Positions 1 to 17,832 are shown, counted from the stretch's first letter. The stretch: DNA of 64,000 nucleotides from Pomacea canaliculata (GCF_003073045.1 NC_037591.1:43751091-43815090); one strand, 5' to 3'. A program made the numbers and translations. The notes: generated by a model not told the origin, from the letters alone.

Positions 1-1013
1 AGCAGAGAAAACTGCATGCAAATGTTAAAGCAAATGACTGATCCTCCAGTTATGGAAAGTCCATGGTAGCGAGGACTTGGAAAAACAGAAACTGGTATGG
101 CGCCAGGCAGAAAAAGATCAACAGTCATCAGGAACGTGAAAAATAGACACTATCATAGCTTTACCTGAACATTTCCGAATTGAGTTACACCCCTTCCCAC
201 ACCAATACAGGTGTCAATTAACTGAATTTTATATATTTTCCAACCTTTTTCTTTTAAAAAAATATGGCATCTGGGTCATGAACTTGCATTTTATACGTCA
301 GTGATCTGAGTGATACATTTCACACTGGTAACTCAGTGAGAAAGAAAAATTAAAAATCTTCGATTTAGAAATACAGAAGTGCCAAATGAAGCAACATTTC
401 TGATACAGAAGACATCAGGGATTTAGATCTGCCCAATCTTTCTGATTGAAATAAAGCTTCCAAGGAAAATATTAATCACTTTCCACCACTACTAAATTTC
501 ATTGCTTCAAAAAGTTTACAAGGCCCACTTGATTGGCTGCCATGGGAAGGCTGAAAGCACCAAAAAAATGTGAAAGCTATGAACTAATCAAAAGTCAAAC
601 AAATCTATGCATGGCAAGTTAGATTTGAAACAGAAATTGAGTCCATTATTATGCAGATGAGGGTTGACAAATTAAGAATAACGTGGCTAATTTTTGTTAG
701 ACTTGTCAGAAAGTGCCTTACCAGGAAGGAGCGATATAAGAACAGTTCTGTGCATTTTGAACATAAGTTGTAATTTTGATTTGTTTTATCACTTTTAGCT
801 TTTTATTTTTTGAGCATGCTTGAATTTTTTTTTTTTTGCATATCTGGGTATTTGTTTGATGTTCATTGTGATGTTGCCAATATAATGAGTTGAAAATTGT
901 TGGCAGTTTCTTTTCCATTTGCTGCTTAGTATCATCAAGATGTATATTTGGTGTTAGTTTTGCTGATCCAAGTGCATCCAAAGCTTACTTGGGTGTAAAA
1001 CATTTGTGTGCAG
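1..1013. other. Intron of CDK2 (upstream of first visible exon)
   Basis: This is AT-rich noncoding sequence ending in a TTTGTGTGCAG splice acceptor at 1013. I looked for an exon encoding a PSTAIRE helix and found none, so the preceding exon is outside the window. Short open frames here have no recognisable content. Confidence 0.7.
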
Positions 1014-5751
<4,738 letters not shown>

Positions 5752-5862
5752 GCAGTGAGTCAGAAGCTTATCAAAGTAAACACCTTTCTTGGGCAGACAA
5801 ATGAGTAAAACTGATACTTATTAAGTCTATCAAGAAAAGTTATAATTTACACAGACTGCATG

Positions 5863-5868
5863 AATAAA
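5863..5868 (+). promoter_or_regulatory. Candidate polyadenylation signal of the CDK2 gene
   Basis: AATAAA lies 112 bases after the CDK2 stop codon. This would give a short 3' UTR. Other AT-rich hexamers further down could also be used. Confidence 0.45.
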
Positions 5869-6439
5869 GCAGGGACTTGCTGTACCAGTCACATTAGAGG
5901 ACCTTGCTTTCTTCCCCAGTGGGATGAAGACTACAAGATAGTTTTAGTGAGGCACAGCATCTGACAGCAGATGTAAAATTATCAAAGGAAGTGTAGGTGG
6001 TGATGTTGAATGGTTTCATATCCATGCCTGTATATTTCACAGACTAAAATATTTGAAATAGCATTTGTGACTGTAGCTTCAGGAGGTGCATGTCAAAGCA
6101 GCAGCATTTCATCTCCAGGAACTTACATTTGGTAGCAGATCTTGGAGGGCTATGGTTTCCAGAGTTTCCAATGCTAGCTTAGTTAAAATAACTGAACATA
6201 CTGTTGTCAGTAAACTTCCAATACTTGTCACATGAGGGCTTTTCTTTAGAATTGATTGTAAGCATTCAAGATGGTAGTTGTCCATTAATTTCCACTTCTC
6301 ACTTATAGTGTCAGTATCATCATAGTGGGGCTAATCAGATATGGTGACTTGAGTACTTAAGTAAATTAAGAGTTTCTCGGTGCACCAAGACATAGAGATT
6401 GTCTCTTGATAAGCACCACAAACCATTATCTGAGATTCA

Positions 6440-8690
6440 TTCATTTCATTTTTCATTTTGTTTTATCTGTTAGATATAATTGATAGTGGAGTTATTCTTT
6501 CTGAAGCTTACTTGCTCTTGTCCTAGTAGGTTGTTGACTTCCAAAAAGATGTATAATTGTGTTAAGAATACTAGTAAATAGCTTGTCAGTGTAGCTCAGC
6601 CTGGTTATACCTAAGCATCACCTCTACCCTTATACAGTAGATGGATCATTTGGATTGACAGTGTTTCTGAGATTTTGACACACTGTAAAACAAGGTTGAA
6701 CAATGAGGTTAATATACTTATTTATTTTAGCAAAGAGGCTTTATAAAAATTCATTTTGAATAGGGGTGCCTGTCGCAACTCTGGGGCGGAGTCTGTAGAT
6801 TTGGTAGGCGGTATGATATCTGACACTCGGTCTAACACACCATCGATACCCCCACCAAATCACGTAAACATTTCACTGCATGCGCTTGTACTAAATTGCA
6901 GATCTACACTCTTATAACTAGCTTTACATGAGCCTCCAGCATGCATCACCCCAATGAAAGAAAACTCAAGGCAATTTAGTACGTTTTAAAGATTACTATA
7001 ATTTACCAGCAATATAACGGAATAAAGTATCTTGGTAATAAGTTGTCTCCCCTAACTTGGCTGGTCCCCTAGGTCGTCCCGTTCCCAATTGTTTCCCCTT
7101 ACATCTAATGTGTCCAGATAACTAATGAGTCACTGTTCAATTAACTTTAAATCTAATCACACACACAATACACTACTTCGCACAACACATGCTCGTCACT
7201 TATCTCGTTACACCAATAGTCACATGCACGTGGAGGCCTCCGCAGTTCGACGTCCCAGAACTGTTTGGGTCACGGTCAGTTGCGACGGCTTCTCTGTCTC
7301 CAGCGCAGAGACTCTGGCACTGTCTTGTTTACCACAGACTCAGTCGTGGCATTCTTACTCTAGTCTTGCCGTGTGTCACCCCGGCTCTTTTGTCCCTTTA
7401 GATCTGGGCGTTGATTCAACTGCAGCACCTCTCGGGGACCGACGCTCATTCACCAGATTCAGCTTCTGCTGGTTTCATCAACAGCTGTTGGTACTGAAGC
7501 AATATATACTCTGTTACAGAGCGGGTCAACGCACCTCTGAAATCACCTGTTAAGTTGACACACTTCTCAGGCAGGATTGCAGTGAAGACTTTAGGCAGCT
7601 TTGAGCCGACTTCAGTCAACTTTACTTGACAAAAATTGCATGTGAAAGACCCAGACGCTGATGTCACTCCCCAGAAGTTTCTAGCCAAAAACGCTCCGCT
7701 TGCCTCTAGATCTTTCTGTCCAAACTAACCCCGTTCTGTTGGCCCATTATGCCACATGACACACCACAATCAATCACGCCTCACAGCCACCACGAGCCTA
7801 AGCTTCCACCCGCACCCACGTAAATGACGTAATTTCTCTCTCTACCCCCACTCTTTCACGACAGTGCCTAACCTAAGGCCTGGTCATTTTAACCAGACAC
7901 AACATAATTTCATTTTTAACGTCATGATTCTGGCAAAGCTGCTATGTTCTGGCCCGCAAGATTTTGTATCACGTCCAGTTCAGCCCTCGGGCAAGAAAAG
8001 GTTGGGCACCACTGATTTAGAACATTATCAGCACTACATACCAAAACCTCCTTGTACCTCATCAGTAGATATCTCTATTTTCAGTAAATCATTAATAATT
8101 GTATCACCATCCATGTCCAAGGGCTTTATCAGGGAGGATATCTAAATATTTCGAAGTGGTGCACAAATTTCACATGATTATTCCTATTTGTAGCAGATGA
8201 GTTAAGATTTGGGATTCTTACATTGCATGGTTTATAGCTTCTTATGGCAAAGACTTCTGTATTTGCCATACTCCTTATTTAGTTTTGTTTGATTTGTTAT
8301 TTTTGAAGGCTTGTTTAATATTGTCACAATTAGGTTGCTTGGCTTTACGGAGCTCCTTCCGTTTCTGGCTACATTCATAATCAAACTAGCGGATGCCCTT
8401 TATTAGTAGCTTTGTTGGTTTTTTTTTTAACACTGATAAGTATTTGCCATGAATACATTTTTTCTACAGACATAATGATATTAGTTTTTCAGACACTTCA
8501 TTTACAGTCACTTGGGTAACATGAATATTTTCTAATAGTCTGCTTAATAAAACAGCTGTATCATTAACATGATCCTCGCTGATACTATTAAGAAAATTCC
8601 TTCCTCCAGGCTGGTCTACTTAAACCACATGTTATTTTTTTCTGATTATCACATGTATGCTTAGGGTTGTCCGGTGGCATAATGGGAATC
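6440..8690 (-). mobile_element. Fossil non-LTR retrotransposon (LINE), reverse transcriptase remnant, split by a hAT-type insertion
   Basis: Read on the minus strand, 8690-8023 followed by 6752-6440 gives pieces of a LINE polyprotein in the expected order, scattered over frames with stops. First come FDYECSQKRKELRKAK and EISTDEVQ, then ADNVLN ending at the insertion. After the insertion the same frame continues with EFL. Further on are LLYKGRGDA, GITRLSYTDKLFTSILNT and, one frame over, FLEVNNLLGQEQVSFRKNN. These match the linker before the palm and the early reverse-transcriptase blocks (K-x-GD, RGITLLS, LF--ILN, E-QAGFRKG) of LINE elements. Catalytic FADD and the endonuclease were not found, so the copy is truncated and dead. 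Outer limits are approximate. Confidence 0.72.
6761..8014. mobile_element. Non-autonomous hAT-type element with 8-bp target duplication
   Basis: The left end TAGGGGTGCC and the reverse complement of the right end (CAGTGGTGCC) agree at 8 of 10 bases. The ends are flanked by attttgaa (6753-6760) and atttagaa (8015-8022), an 8-bp duplication with one mismatch, the size hAT transposases make. The 1254-bp interior is richer in GC than the flanks and holds no recognisable transposase; its open frames (for example 7125-7553 plus, 7446-7688 minus) have no known motif. Removing it restores the reading frame of the surrounding fossil LINE, which independently supports both boundaries. Confidence 0.72.
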
Positions 8691-10010
8691 TTAGTGGTTT
8701 GTTTGTCTTTGCTATTTTTAGAAGTATTTTCATACTAAACAAACTTGAAACTCCCATTCCTTGCTGTTGACTTGTGATGGAGTGTCAAAAAACCCCCAAA
8801 AAACAACAGACTCCTGTTATCAAATTCGCTACCTTGTGTAATTGTGGATCAGGTTTGCCACAGAGACTGATACTAAATCTGTTATGAATTAAATGAATTG
8901 CAGTGACTTGAACACTCAGCTAACAGCAAGTGCCTTGCATTCTCCTGTCCCTACTCTACTTTGTAACAGCTGTAATTATTCATGCAGACAGCTGACACAA
9001 GTTGTTGCCATATTTTGTTGATTGTGACGCAGCCGGTGCTGAGAAACTAAATGCTAAAGTGCATTTTTTTAATTGTGTGCATATTTGCATGTGCCTGTGT
9101 GTGTGTGTGTGTGAGAGAGAGAGATTAGATACAGATGTCTTACCACTTATTCTGCAACATCAAGCAGTGACACCAATGTGTCCAGAACTCTAACTACTTT
9201 AACAAAACTTAAGGCTTGTTGGCTGGTTGGTTACTTCATTTCAGTACTCAGTTTTGTAGCTATAAATCAACGAATAGTAAACAATCCATTTTGTGTTCAC
9301 AATCATTTGACATTCTCCACTAGATAGAGGAAAGTACTGACACAACCTGAGCTTTCTTTGTTGTAGGATCAGAATGTGCCCCTTTTATTGAGTGCAAGTT
9401 AAGAAATGACCAATATGTATATGCTTCTTCAATGTTTGAAAACCAGGTTTCCAAAGCTAAATATTTTTTTTATGAATTTCTTTGACACAGACAACTTGTC
9501 AAAGATATGCTTGTGCCTATAATTTTTGTTTTCCAGCTGGCATTGTCCGATCTTAGACTTATTTTTGCAGTAGCATTTCAGAGGTCTGTCTACTCTGTGT
9601 GTGTGTGAGAAGAGAGAGAGAAACAAGAGTGACACTGGGAAAAAGAAACCCAATTTCTTTGACATTTGAACTACAGACCTTACAAGATGTAATATTTTTA
9701 TCAATGTACATGTTGTCTGACTGAGAACATACAATGTATTAAATGGCAGTCATATTTCTTTTCTACTTAATGATGTTAAATCTCATGTCTGGTTAGTTAT
9801 GCTATAGTTTGCATGCTGTTAAGTGTTGCCATAAATATGATCATTCATATTGATGTGGTTATTCCTAGACCGATGTATCTCCACTCGGCATTCAGGTGCT
9901 CTTTTAGCCAGTTACTTTATCAGTTAAAATAAATATTATTGTCTGGAAAAGCTTGTTATTGCATGTTTGTTCTTCTTGAGTACTTTCTCAGTAGTGTGTT
10001 CACTGGTCCG
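8691..10010. other. AT-rich intergenic stretch with small microsatellites
   Basis: No gene was recognised. A GT run followed by GA dinucleotides sits near 9099-9125, and a GT/GA-rich patch near 9595-9625. Open frames here look random. Confidence 0.6.
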
Positions 10011-13000
10011 AATGTGACTGTCTTGGAGTGCATGAGACAGCGCCAACTCTCAGGATGGCGCATATTAGCTTTGGTGTCAGGTACATGCCCCTGTGGGACC
10101 CCGGGGTATGTTTGCCTAGCAAGCATTGTAAGAATAGGGTCCCTGCCATCCAGCCAGGCATGTCGTAAGAGGCGACTAAGGTGGACACCTCACCTAGAGG
10201 TAAAATAGGTTGTGGTAGGGCTAACAACCCCACCATGTAAAAAAAAATCATGTTACAGAAACTAAAACCAGAGAACTCGTCACAGATGGCGAAGGTAATG
10301 AAGCACACCAGGAGACTGGACTAATGACGGACGACAGCAAACCCGAAAGGAGCTGGCGCCCCGACAGCAGGATTTACTGAAGCCGAGGCAAAAGTTGAGG
10401 GTGGGGTGCTGGAACGTCCAGACCTTGTACCAGACTGGCAGGATGCTCCAATTAGTCAAGGAGTTTGACAACTACAACTTGGACATCCTGGGAGTCAGTG
10501 AGGTCAGATGACCGGCACGGGAAAGAGGAGACTAGCGTCAGGACATACCATCTTGTTCTCAGGAAGATCAGACGCTCAGCACTCTGAAGGAGTAGCTCTA
10601 CTCCTCAACAAGAAAACGGAAAAGGCACTGCTGGAATGGAAGCCTTATGGACCCAGGCTTTTGAGAGCAAGATTCCATTCAAAGTACACCAAGCTGACAG
10701 TGCTAGCTTGCTATGCACCAACAAATGACTCTGAGGCAGAAGACAAGGATGCTTTTTACGATCAGCTCCAGGCAGCCTCAGAAAGCGTTCCAGCCCACGA
10801 CATGTTGCTCATCATCGGCGATCTCAATGCCAAGGTGGGAAGTGACAACACCTACAGGGAGCATGTCATGGGCAAACATGGAATCGGAACCATCAATGAC
10901 AACGGAGAGAGACTGGCAGACTTTGTGTGAAAAACAACCTACTGATTGGAGGCACACTCTTCCCACACAAAGACATCCACAAGGCAACATGGACATCACC
11001 AGATGGGATCACAAAGAACCAGATAGACCATGTCATCATCAACCGAAAATGGAGGAGCTCACTTCAAGATGTTAGAGCGTACAGAGGAGCAGACATTGCC
11101 AGTGACCACACTCTTGTGATAGCCACAGTTTCTCTGAAGCTGCGTCGATCACGAGGAAAACAGGCACGTCAGCAGAGAGTGGACTCCGGCAAACTAAAAA
11201 TCCAGCCACCGAAAGGGCCTTTTGCTATGGAAGTAAAGAACAGGTTCCAGGCACTAGGAGACCAACAAGAGATGACCTTAGACGACTTCAATCGAGTCTT
11301 ACAGGAATCAGGAGAGAAAATACTGGGCTTCCAACGGAAAAAGAAAAGAACAGTGGATCAGAGAAGAGACATGGAAGAAGATAGAAGAGAGAAAGTCAGC
11401 CAAACAAAGAATCAACAGCACCAGATCTGAACGCCTGAAGGAACAACTCAGACAAAGATATACAAAACTAAACAAAGAGGTAAAGAGGATGACAAGAACC
11501 GACAAAAGAGACCATATAGAGAAACTGGCAGATGAAGCAGAAAATGCAGCAAGTAAAAATGACCTGAAGACACTGTACAAGATAAACAAACAGCTAAACA
11601 ACGGGTTTAAGAACAGTGATGTGCCAGTGAAAGACGTGAACGGTAATGTCGTCGAGGGAGAGGCAGGAAAACTACAGCGCTGGAGGGAGCATTTTGAGTC
11701 AATTCTGAACAGACCAGATCCCCCTCAGCTTGCAGACATCCAGCCAGCAGCTATAGACCTTGACATCTGCACAGACCCACCAAGCCTGGAAGAAGTGACA
11801 GCAGCAGTCAAGACAATGAAGAGCGGCAAAGCACCAGGGGCAGATGGAATAACAGCAGAGATGTTGAAAGCAGATGTGAATGTGACAGCTCCCAAGCTGA
11901 CTGAAATCTTCAGGCAAATTTGGGAATCAGGGCAGGTCCCTGTTTCGTGGAAGACAGGGCTCATCTTCAAGTTACCCAAGAAAGGAGATCTTGGAGACTG
12001 CAATAATTGGAGGGGCATAACACTTCTTTCCCTCACCAGCAAGGTCTTCAGCAAGATTGTTTTGTCAAGACTGACGGCAACTCTTGAGAAAGACCTCCGA
12101 CCACAGCAAGCAGGATTTCGCCCTGGGCGATCCTGCTCCGAACACATCTTCATTCTGCGACAGATTCTGGAGCAGAGCAACGAATGGAACACACCGCTGT
12201 ACATCAATTTCATCGACCTGGAGAAGGCTTTTGACAGCATCCACCGCGAGTCCTTATGGAAGATCCTGAGGCATTACGGAGTCCCTGCAAAACTGTTCAG
12301 GTCATTGCAATGCTGTACAGCGATTTCAAATCCCAGGTTGTCTGTGACACGGAGCTCACAGACCCCTCAACGTCAGTACTGGGTGAAGCAGGGCTGCATT
12401 CTGTCGCCGTTCCTCTTCATCCTGGCCATGGACTGGATCATGAAGACTTCCACCGACAGTGAGAGGAGAGGGATCAGATGGACCATGACTATGACAGCAA
12501 CAACAGCGCTGGAAGACTTAGACTTTGCTGATGACATTGCTCTGCTGTCACACCGCCACCAAGACATGCACGAAAAAACAAAGGCCTTCTCAGAAACAGC
12601 TGGAAACCTTGGCTTGAAGTCAGCACAAAGAAAACGAAAAGTATGAGAGTGAACGCCAGAGTCCAAGACAGCATCAAACTAAATGGAGAAGAGATTGAGG
12701 AAGTTGACAGTTTCTCCTATCTTGGGTCCAAAATGTCAGACACCGGGATGCGGAGGTGGAGATTCGAGCCCGACTGGCGAAAGCCAGCCAGGCCTTCGCC
12801 TCACTCAGGAGCACATGGAAGGCAAAAAACATCAGCCAAAAATCAAGCTGAGAATCTTCAAGTCAAATGTGATCAGCACCCTCCTTTACGGATCCAAATC
12901 ATGGAAGATGACCAAATCCATCAGTAACAAGCTTAACAAAACAAGATGCCTCAGGCGCATACTTAACATCTTTTGGCCAAACACCATCACCAACGAAGAA

Positions 13001-13311
13001 CTCCACCGAAGAACTGAAACCGAGTCCATCACCACGCAGGTTCAACGAAGGCGTTGGCGATGGATTGGACATGTGCTCCGCCAGCAGACAGCAGACCTTT
13101 CCAGAGTCGCCCTACGATGGACTCCAGACGGCCGAAGAAAACGAGGCCGCCCAAAGGAAACTTGGAGAAGAACAGTGGAAAGGGAGATGAAGGGAAAGGG
13201 CTGGACATGGGGTCACCTAGAGCGGGTTTCAGCTGATCGACATCGGTGGCGGACTCTGGTTGAGGCCTTATGTGCAACCTGATGCACGAAGAGGAATAGA
13301 TAGATAGATAG
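10010..13311 (+). mobile_element. RTE-like LINE retrotransposon, endonuclease plus reverse transcriptase, frameshifted
   Basis: A nearly full-length but inactive non-LTR retrotransposon. The endonuclease (EEP fold) begins near 10390 with VGCWNVQTLYQTG and LDILGVSEVR, continues with ACYAPTNDSE and IGDLNAKVG, and ends with [12 protein letters not shown] and SDHTLV around 11110. Reverse transcriptase runs from about 11800 to 12700: KSGKAPGADGI, LPKKGDLGDCNNWRGITLLS, QQAGFRPGRSCSEHIF, DLEKAFDSIHRE, VKQGCILSPFLF and the catalytic LDFADDIALLS. The C-terminal part has RRWRWIGHVLR and RKRGRPKETWRRTV. The frame shifts near 10925 (one base missing beside DFV), near 11340, near 12620 and more than once at about 12750-12850, so no functional protein is made. 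The 3' end is a (GATA) run at 13297-13310, the kind of simple tail RTE-class elements leave. The 5' UTR-like start at about 10010 is an estimate. The RTE clade call rests on overall resemblance. Confidence 0.88.
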
Positions 13312-13899
13312 TCAGGTACATGGTACAGCATGGCAAATACCACCGAGCTTTGACATTCCATGTCTGAAAGCCAAAACTTTCTTTTCGCAACATGATCTCG
13401 ACAGGTTGACTTATCATTTAGTGAAGTCAGGTCTGTAACAACTTCACTGAAATCGCAATGAGCAAAAAGTTTGTGGTCGGTCAACTGCAGCCAGAATGAT
13501 TTCTTGTAAAGGTTATTAAAGAAGCGAAGACGTGCAGTTTGACTTGACAGTCACCAATGACTACAGAGCAGCCGCTGAAATGATATCACTGGTGATAACT
13601 GTCCTGGTGATGTCAGGCGTGCAGTTGTTCACTGGGGCGCCCCTCACGTGTACGTCTGTGCTGTCGCAGCCCTGATGGTGTCAGTGGTGGTCACCATTTC
13701 ACTTGCCTTTGCTGCGAGTGTGTGGGTGAGGTCTTGATGTTTGTGTTGCTGCATGCCTCGGTATCAACCGTCTGTGTGTGTGTGTCTGTGTTTCTCTGTG
13801 TGTGAGGTGTTAAGAGAATTAGTGTTGGAATTACAGACTGGTGTCAGGGCAGTTGCAGGGAAGAGGCCATCTTACAGCTCAACTCTTTATTCCGAGCAG

Positions 13900-13995
13900 A
13901 TGCCGTGTGCGCGCTGCCCACGCCAGGTCGCAGCCAAGGCTCGAACCCAATCAGTTGAAGTTCTTGTCGCCGACCCAGCGATGCACTTGAAATGA
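13900..13995 (-). repeat. tRNA-derived SINE fragment, antisense
   Basis: Read on the minus strand the segment contains GGGTTCGAGCC, a good B box of a tRNA-type RNA polymerase III promoter (GGTTCGANNCC). About 30 bases earlier is TGCATCGCTGGGTCGGCGAC, which resembles a decayed A-box region. It does not fold as a full tRNA, so a SINE head is more likely than a tRNA gene. Confidence 0.45.
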
Positions 13996-14364
13996 AAATT
14001 GTCAATGGGGCTCATCGTTGTCCGTGCGCTTGTTCAAGTCACGCATCCACTTCCGGGAGGATTCACTTGGTTAGGGATGGGAACAAGCGGGTGTCGCTCA
14101 ATAGGGAGGGGGAAGAAGGTGGAGACACGATGTGACAAGAGAACGAGGACAGAGAACATGATAATTTGGCTATGATAGAGGCATGAACACCTTCGCACAT
14201 GAATATCCTTCATGTTTGTTTGTTTGTCTTACATATATAATTGTCACTTGCCTGTTTTTGCCATTGCTAATATTTTTCATGTTGACATCTTTTCACGCTG
14301 CACTTTGCGCGAACTTTATTCTTTTATTTCTAACTTTTATTTTTGTGACTACAGCACCTTCCCA

Positions 14365-14417
14365 TGTTAAATTGCTCACTGGGCCAAATAAAGTTGGTCA
14401 TTGTCATTGTCATTGCT
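14365..14417 (+). repeat. 3' end of a SINE/LINE with GTCATT tail
   Basis: AAATTGCTCACTGGGCCAA followed by ATAAAGTTGG and then (TCATTG) units. The same end, with a different simple tail, occurs at 42526-42572. Retroposons that end in short tandem repeats rather than poly(A) give this pattern. Confidence 0.55.
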
Positions 14418-14561
14418 ATGACAGAAAGAACACCTTTGTTGTGACAAAAAAATAAAAATAAAAGGAGGATTAGAAACGATGTATATATAATAGACAAAAA
14501 GAAAAAAGAGAGTAACATTGAAAATAAACAAGAAATAAAGAGGAAGAAATGAAGCGACAAA

Positions 14562-16719
14562 GTGACAACAAACACTACACCAGGCTTGACAACAACACTA
14601 CACCAGGCTTGACAACAACAACACTACACCAGGCCTGACAACAACAACACTACACCAGGCTTGACAACAACAACACTACACCAGGCTTGACAACAACAAA
14701 CACTACACCAGGCTTGACAACAACAACACTACACCAGGCCTGACAACAACAACACTACACCAGGCTTGACAACAACAACACTACACCAGGCCTGACAACA
14801 ACAAACACTACACCAGGCTTGACAACAACAACACTACACCAGGCTTGACAACAACAACACTACACCAGGCCTGACAACAACAAACACTACACCAGGCTTG
14901 ACAACAACAAACACTACACCAGGCCTGACAACAACAAACACTACACCAGGCTGACAACAACAACACTACACCAGGCCTGACAACAACAAACACTACACCA
15001 GGCTTGACAACAACAACACTACCACCAGGCTTGACAACAACACTACACCAGGCTTGACAACAACAACACTACACCAGGCCTGACAACAACAAAACACTAC
15101 ACCAGGCCTTGACAACAAACAACACTACACCAGGCTTGACAACAACAACACTACACCAGGCCTTGACAACAACAACACTACACCAGGCTTGACAACAACA
15201 AAAAACAACAACACTACACCAGGCTTGACAACAACAACACTACAAACCAGGCTTGACAAACAAACAACACTACACCAGGCTTGACAACAACAACAACAAC
15301 ACTACACAGCAGGCCTGACAACAAACACTTACACCAGGCCTGACAACAAACAACACTACACCAGGCTTGACAACAACAAACACTACACCAGGCTTGACAA
15401 CAACAAACACTACACCAGGCTTGACAACAACAAACACTTACACCAGGCTTGACAACAACACTACACCAGGCTTGACAACAACAAACACTACACCAGGCTG
15501 ACAACACACCAGGCTGACAACAACAACACTACACCAGGCTGCTGACACACAAACACACACAACAAACACTACACCAGGCCTGACAACAACAACACTACAC
15601 CAGGCTTGACAAAACAACAACACTACACCAGGCTTGACAACAACAACACTACACCAGGCTTGACAACAACAAACACTACACCAGGTTGACAACAACAACA
15701 CTACACCAGGCTTGACAACAACAAACACTACACCAGGCCTGACAACAACAAACACTACACCAGGCCTGACAACAACAACACTACACCAGGCTTGACAACA
15801 ACAAACACTACACAGGCTTGACAACAACAACACTACACCAGGCTTGACAAACAACAACACTACACCAGGCTTGACAACAACAAACACACACCAGGCTTGA
15901 CAAACAAACAACACTACACCAGGCTTGACAACAACAACACTACACAGGCCTTGACAACAACACACTACACCAGGCTTGACAACAACAACACTACACCAGG
16001 CTTGACAACAAAACACTACACCAGCTTGACAACAACAAACACTACACCAGGCTTGACAACAACAACACTACACCAGGCTTGACAACAACAACACTACACC
16101 AGGCTTGACAACAACAACACTACACCAGGCCTGACAACAACAAACACACACCAGGCCTTGACAACAACAAACACTACACCAGGCTTGACAACAACAAACA
16201 CTAACCAGGCTTTGACCAACAACAACACTACAGCCAGGCTTGACAAACACTACACCAGGCTTGAGGGTCAAGCAACACACACTTACACCAGGCTGAACAA
16301 CAACAAACACTACACCAGGCTGACAACAACAAAAAGAACAACACTACACCAGGACTTGAACAACAACAAACACTACACCAGGCCTGACAACAACACTACA
16401 GGCAACAACAACACTACAACCAGGCTTGACAACAACAACACTTTACACCAGCTTGACAAACAACAACACACACCAGGCTTGACAACAACAACACTACACC
16501 AGGCTTGACAACAACAACACTACACACTTGACAACAACAACACTACACCAGGCTTGACAACTAACACTACACCAGGCTTAACAACAACACTACACCAGGC
16601 TGACAACAACAAACACTACACCAGGCTTGACAAAACACTACACAGCCAGGCTTGAAACAACAAACAACACTACACCAGGCTTGACAACAACAACAACACT
16701 ACACCAGGCTTGACAACAA
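14562..16719. repeat. 2.2-kb minisatellite, 26-27-bp unit, about 80 copies
   Basis: The unit consists of TTGACAACAACAA followed by CACTACACCAGGC. Two alternating variants are visible: CTTGAC versus CCTGAC, and AACAACA versus AACAAACA. Units 14562 to about 15000 are regular; from about 15020 on single-base gains and losses become frequent. Open frames across it on both strands (for example 15438-16016 minus, made of VVVKPGVVL-like repeats) are by-products of the repeat and are not genes. Confidence 0.95.
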
Positions 16720-17832
16720 GCGATGACACTGTTCCACTAAAGAAAAATTTTTTTTTTTGAAAATGGCGATTAATTACACTTGTCACACTGTGCGCCTGCT
16801 GGAGGCGAGCCGACAGAATATTTTACACAAGATCATTAGCGCGAAGGGATTGATTGTAAAAGCCATGTCAACCCGCAGAATGAAGACTGATGGTATCAAA
16901 GAATTTTGAAGCATTCTAGAAATAAAAATATCTTGGCAACAAAATGGAAAGGACACGAAGCGCAGGATGCTGGAGACACGTGGTGAGTGGAGCGCGCTAC
17001 AAGTGGAATCAAAAGCGACTAGTATTTCAAGCTCACATAAAACTTTTTTATCAAGCCCGAGGGTCCGCATATTTCTCTTGTGGAAAAAGTAAAAATCAGA
17101 AATCAGATCCAGAAATAAACCCAACTTTTAATATTCCTGCGCGCTTTTGGTGTCGCGCTTTGATGGAGGAGAGAACAAGACCATTGTGTGGAGGGGCGCC
17201 ATGCCGAGGCCTGTGATTGTCCAATCCTGCCCCTTGGCTGTCTCCGCTGGTGGTCTGCAGTAAGGGGAAACGACTTTACACCAACGAACGCAGAAAACTC
17301 TTTTGATCGCCTGCCTGTGGGAAGACGAAAACAAATCTCTATTACAGAACGTGGGCGAGGAGAGAAATTAGTTCTGGCCAGCAGCAGCAGCAGCATCACA
17401 AAGACCTCGGTGCCTGGCGATAACACATTGTAGACAAGGAGGGAGGTGCGCCTTTGTCATCTCTGTAGCGAGTCCCTCCCTTCATCTCACCTGAGGCTGG
17501 TTTAGAGGGTTTAGTAAGAAACTCGCCTGATGTCTGAGTCTGGCAGAGACGGGGGCGAGGTGTTGATGGACTGCGATGTCTGACTGTCGTGACAAGGACA
17601 TTTGGCAGTGACTGTGGTGAGTGTATTTGTGGGGAGAACAGACCTGTGCCAAGCACTGACATGTCAGTAGTTGAAGCGACGTACGAATCGAATGTCAGCG
17701 ACTACACACGACTGGCGACTATTGAACATGTCACTACACACCGCTGCCAGCCGACATCAAGTGTCGTAACGGCTTATAATGGCGTACGAACGATGCCAAC
17801 TACCGTACGTGACACAGATATTAGCATGTCAG
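16720..17832. other. Intergenic, moderately GC-rich, no recognised gene
   Basis: Overlapping open frames on both strands between 16944 and 17846 show no motif, signal peptide or splice-supported continuation. A CAG run lies near 17382-17394. The region might hold an untranslated exon or promoter, but nothing in it proves this. Confidence 0.5.

Larger units (their letters stand above)
13312..14561. other. Intergenic region with SINE and LINE-tail fragments
   Basis: No gene is recognised. Two repeat fragments (listed separately) sit at 13900-13995 and 14365-14417. A TG-rich patch lies near 13770-13805. The last 130 bases are A-rich. Confidence 0.55.

Noticed and set aside
7125..7553. 142-codon frame in the hAT-type element
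   Set aside because: No transposase motif (BED finger, hAT dimerisation region) is visible and a second frame overlaps it.
10508..10930. Host endonuclease gene (craniofacial development protein 2-like)
   Set aside because: The frame is the endonuclease part of the LINE and continues into reverse transcriptase after a frameshift.
15214..16508. Long open frames with VVVKPGVVL or TTTLHQA repeats
   Set aside because: They are translations of the 26-27-bp minisatellite, open on both strands, with no non-repeat part.
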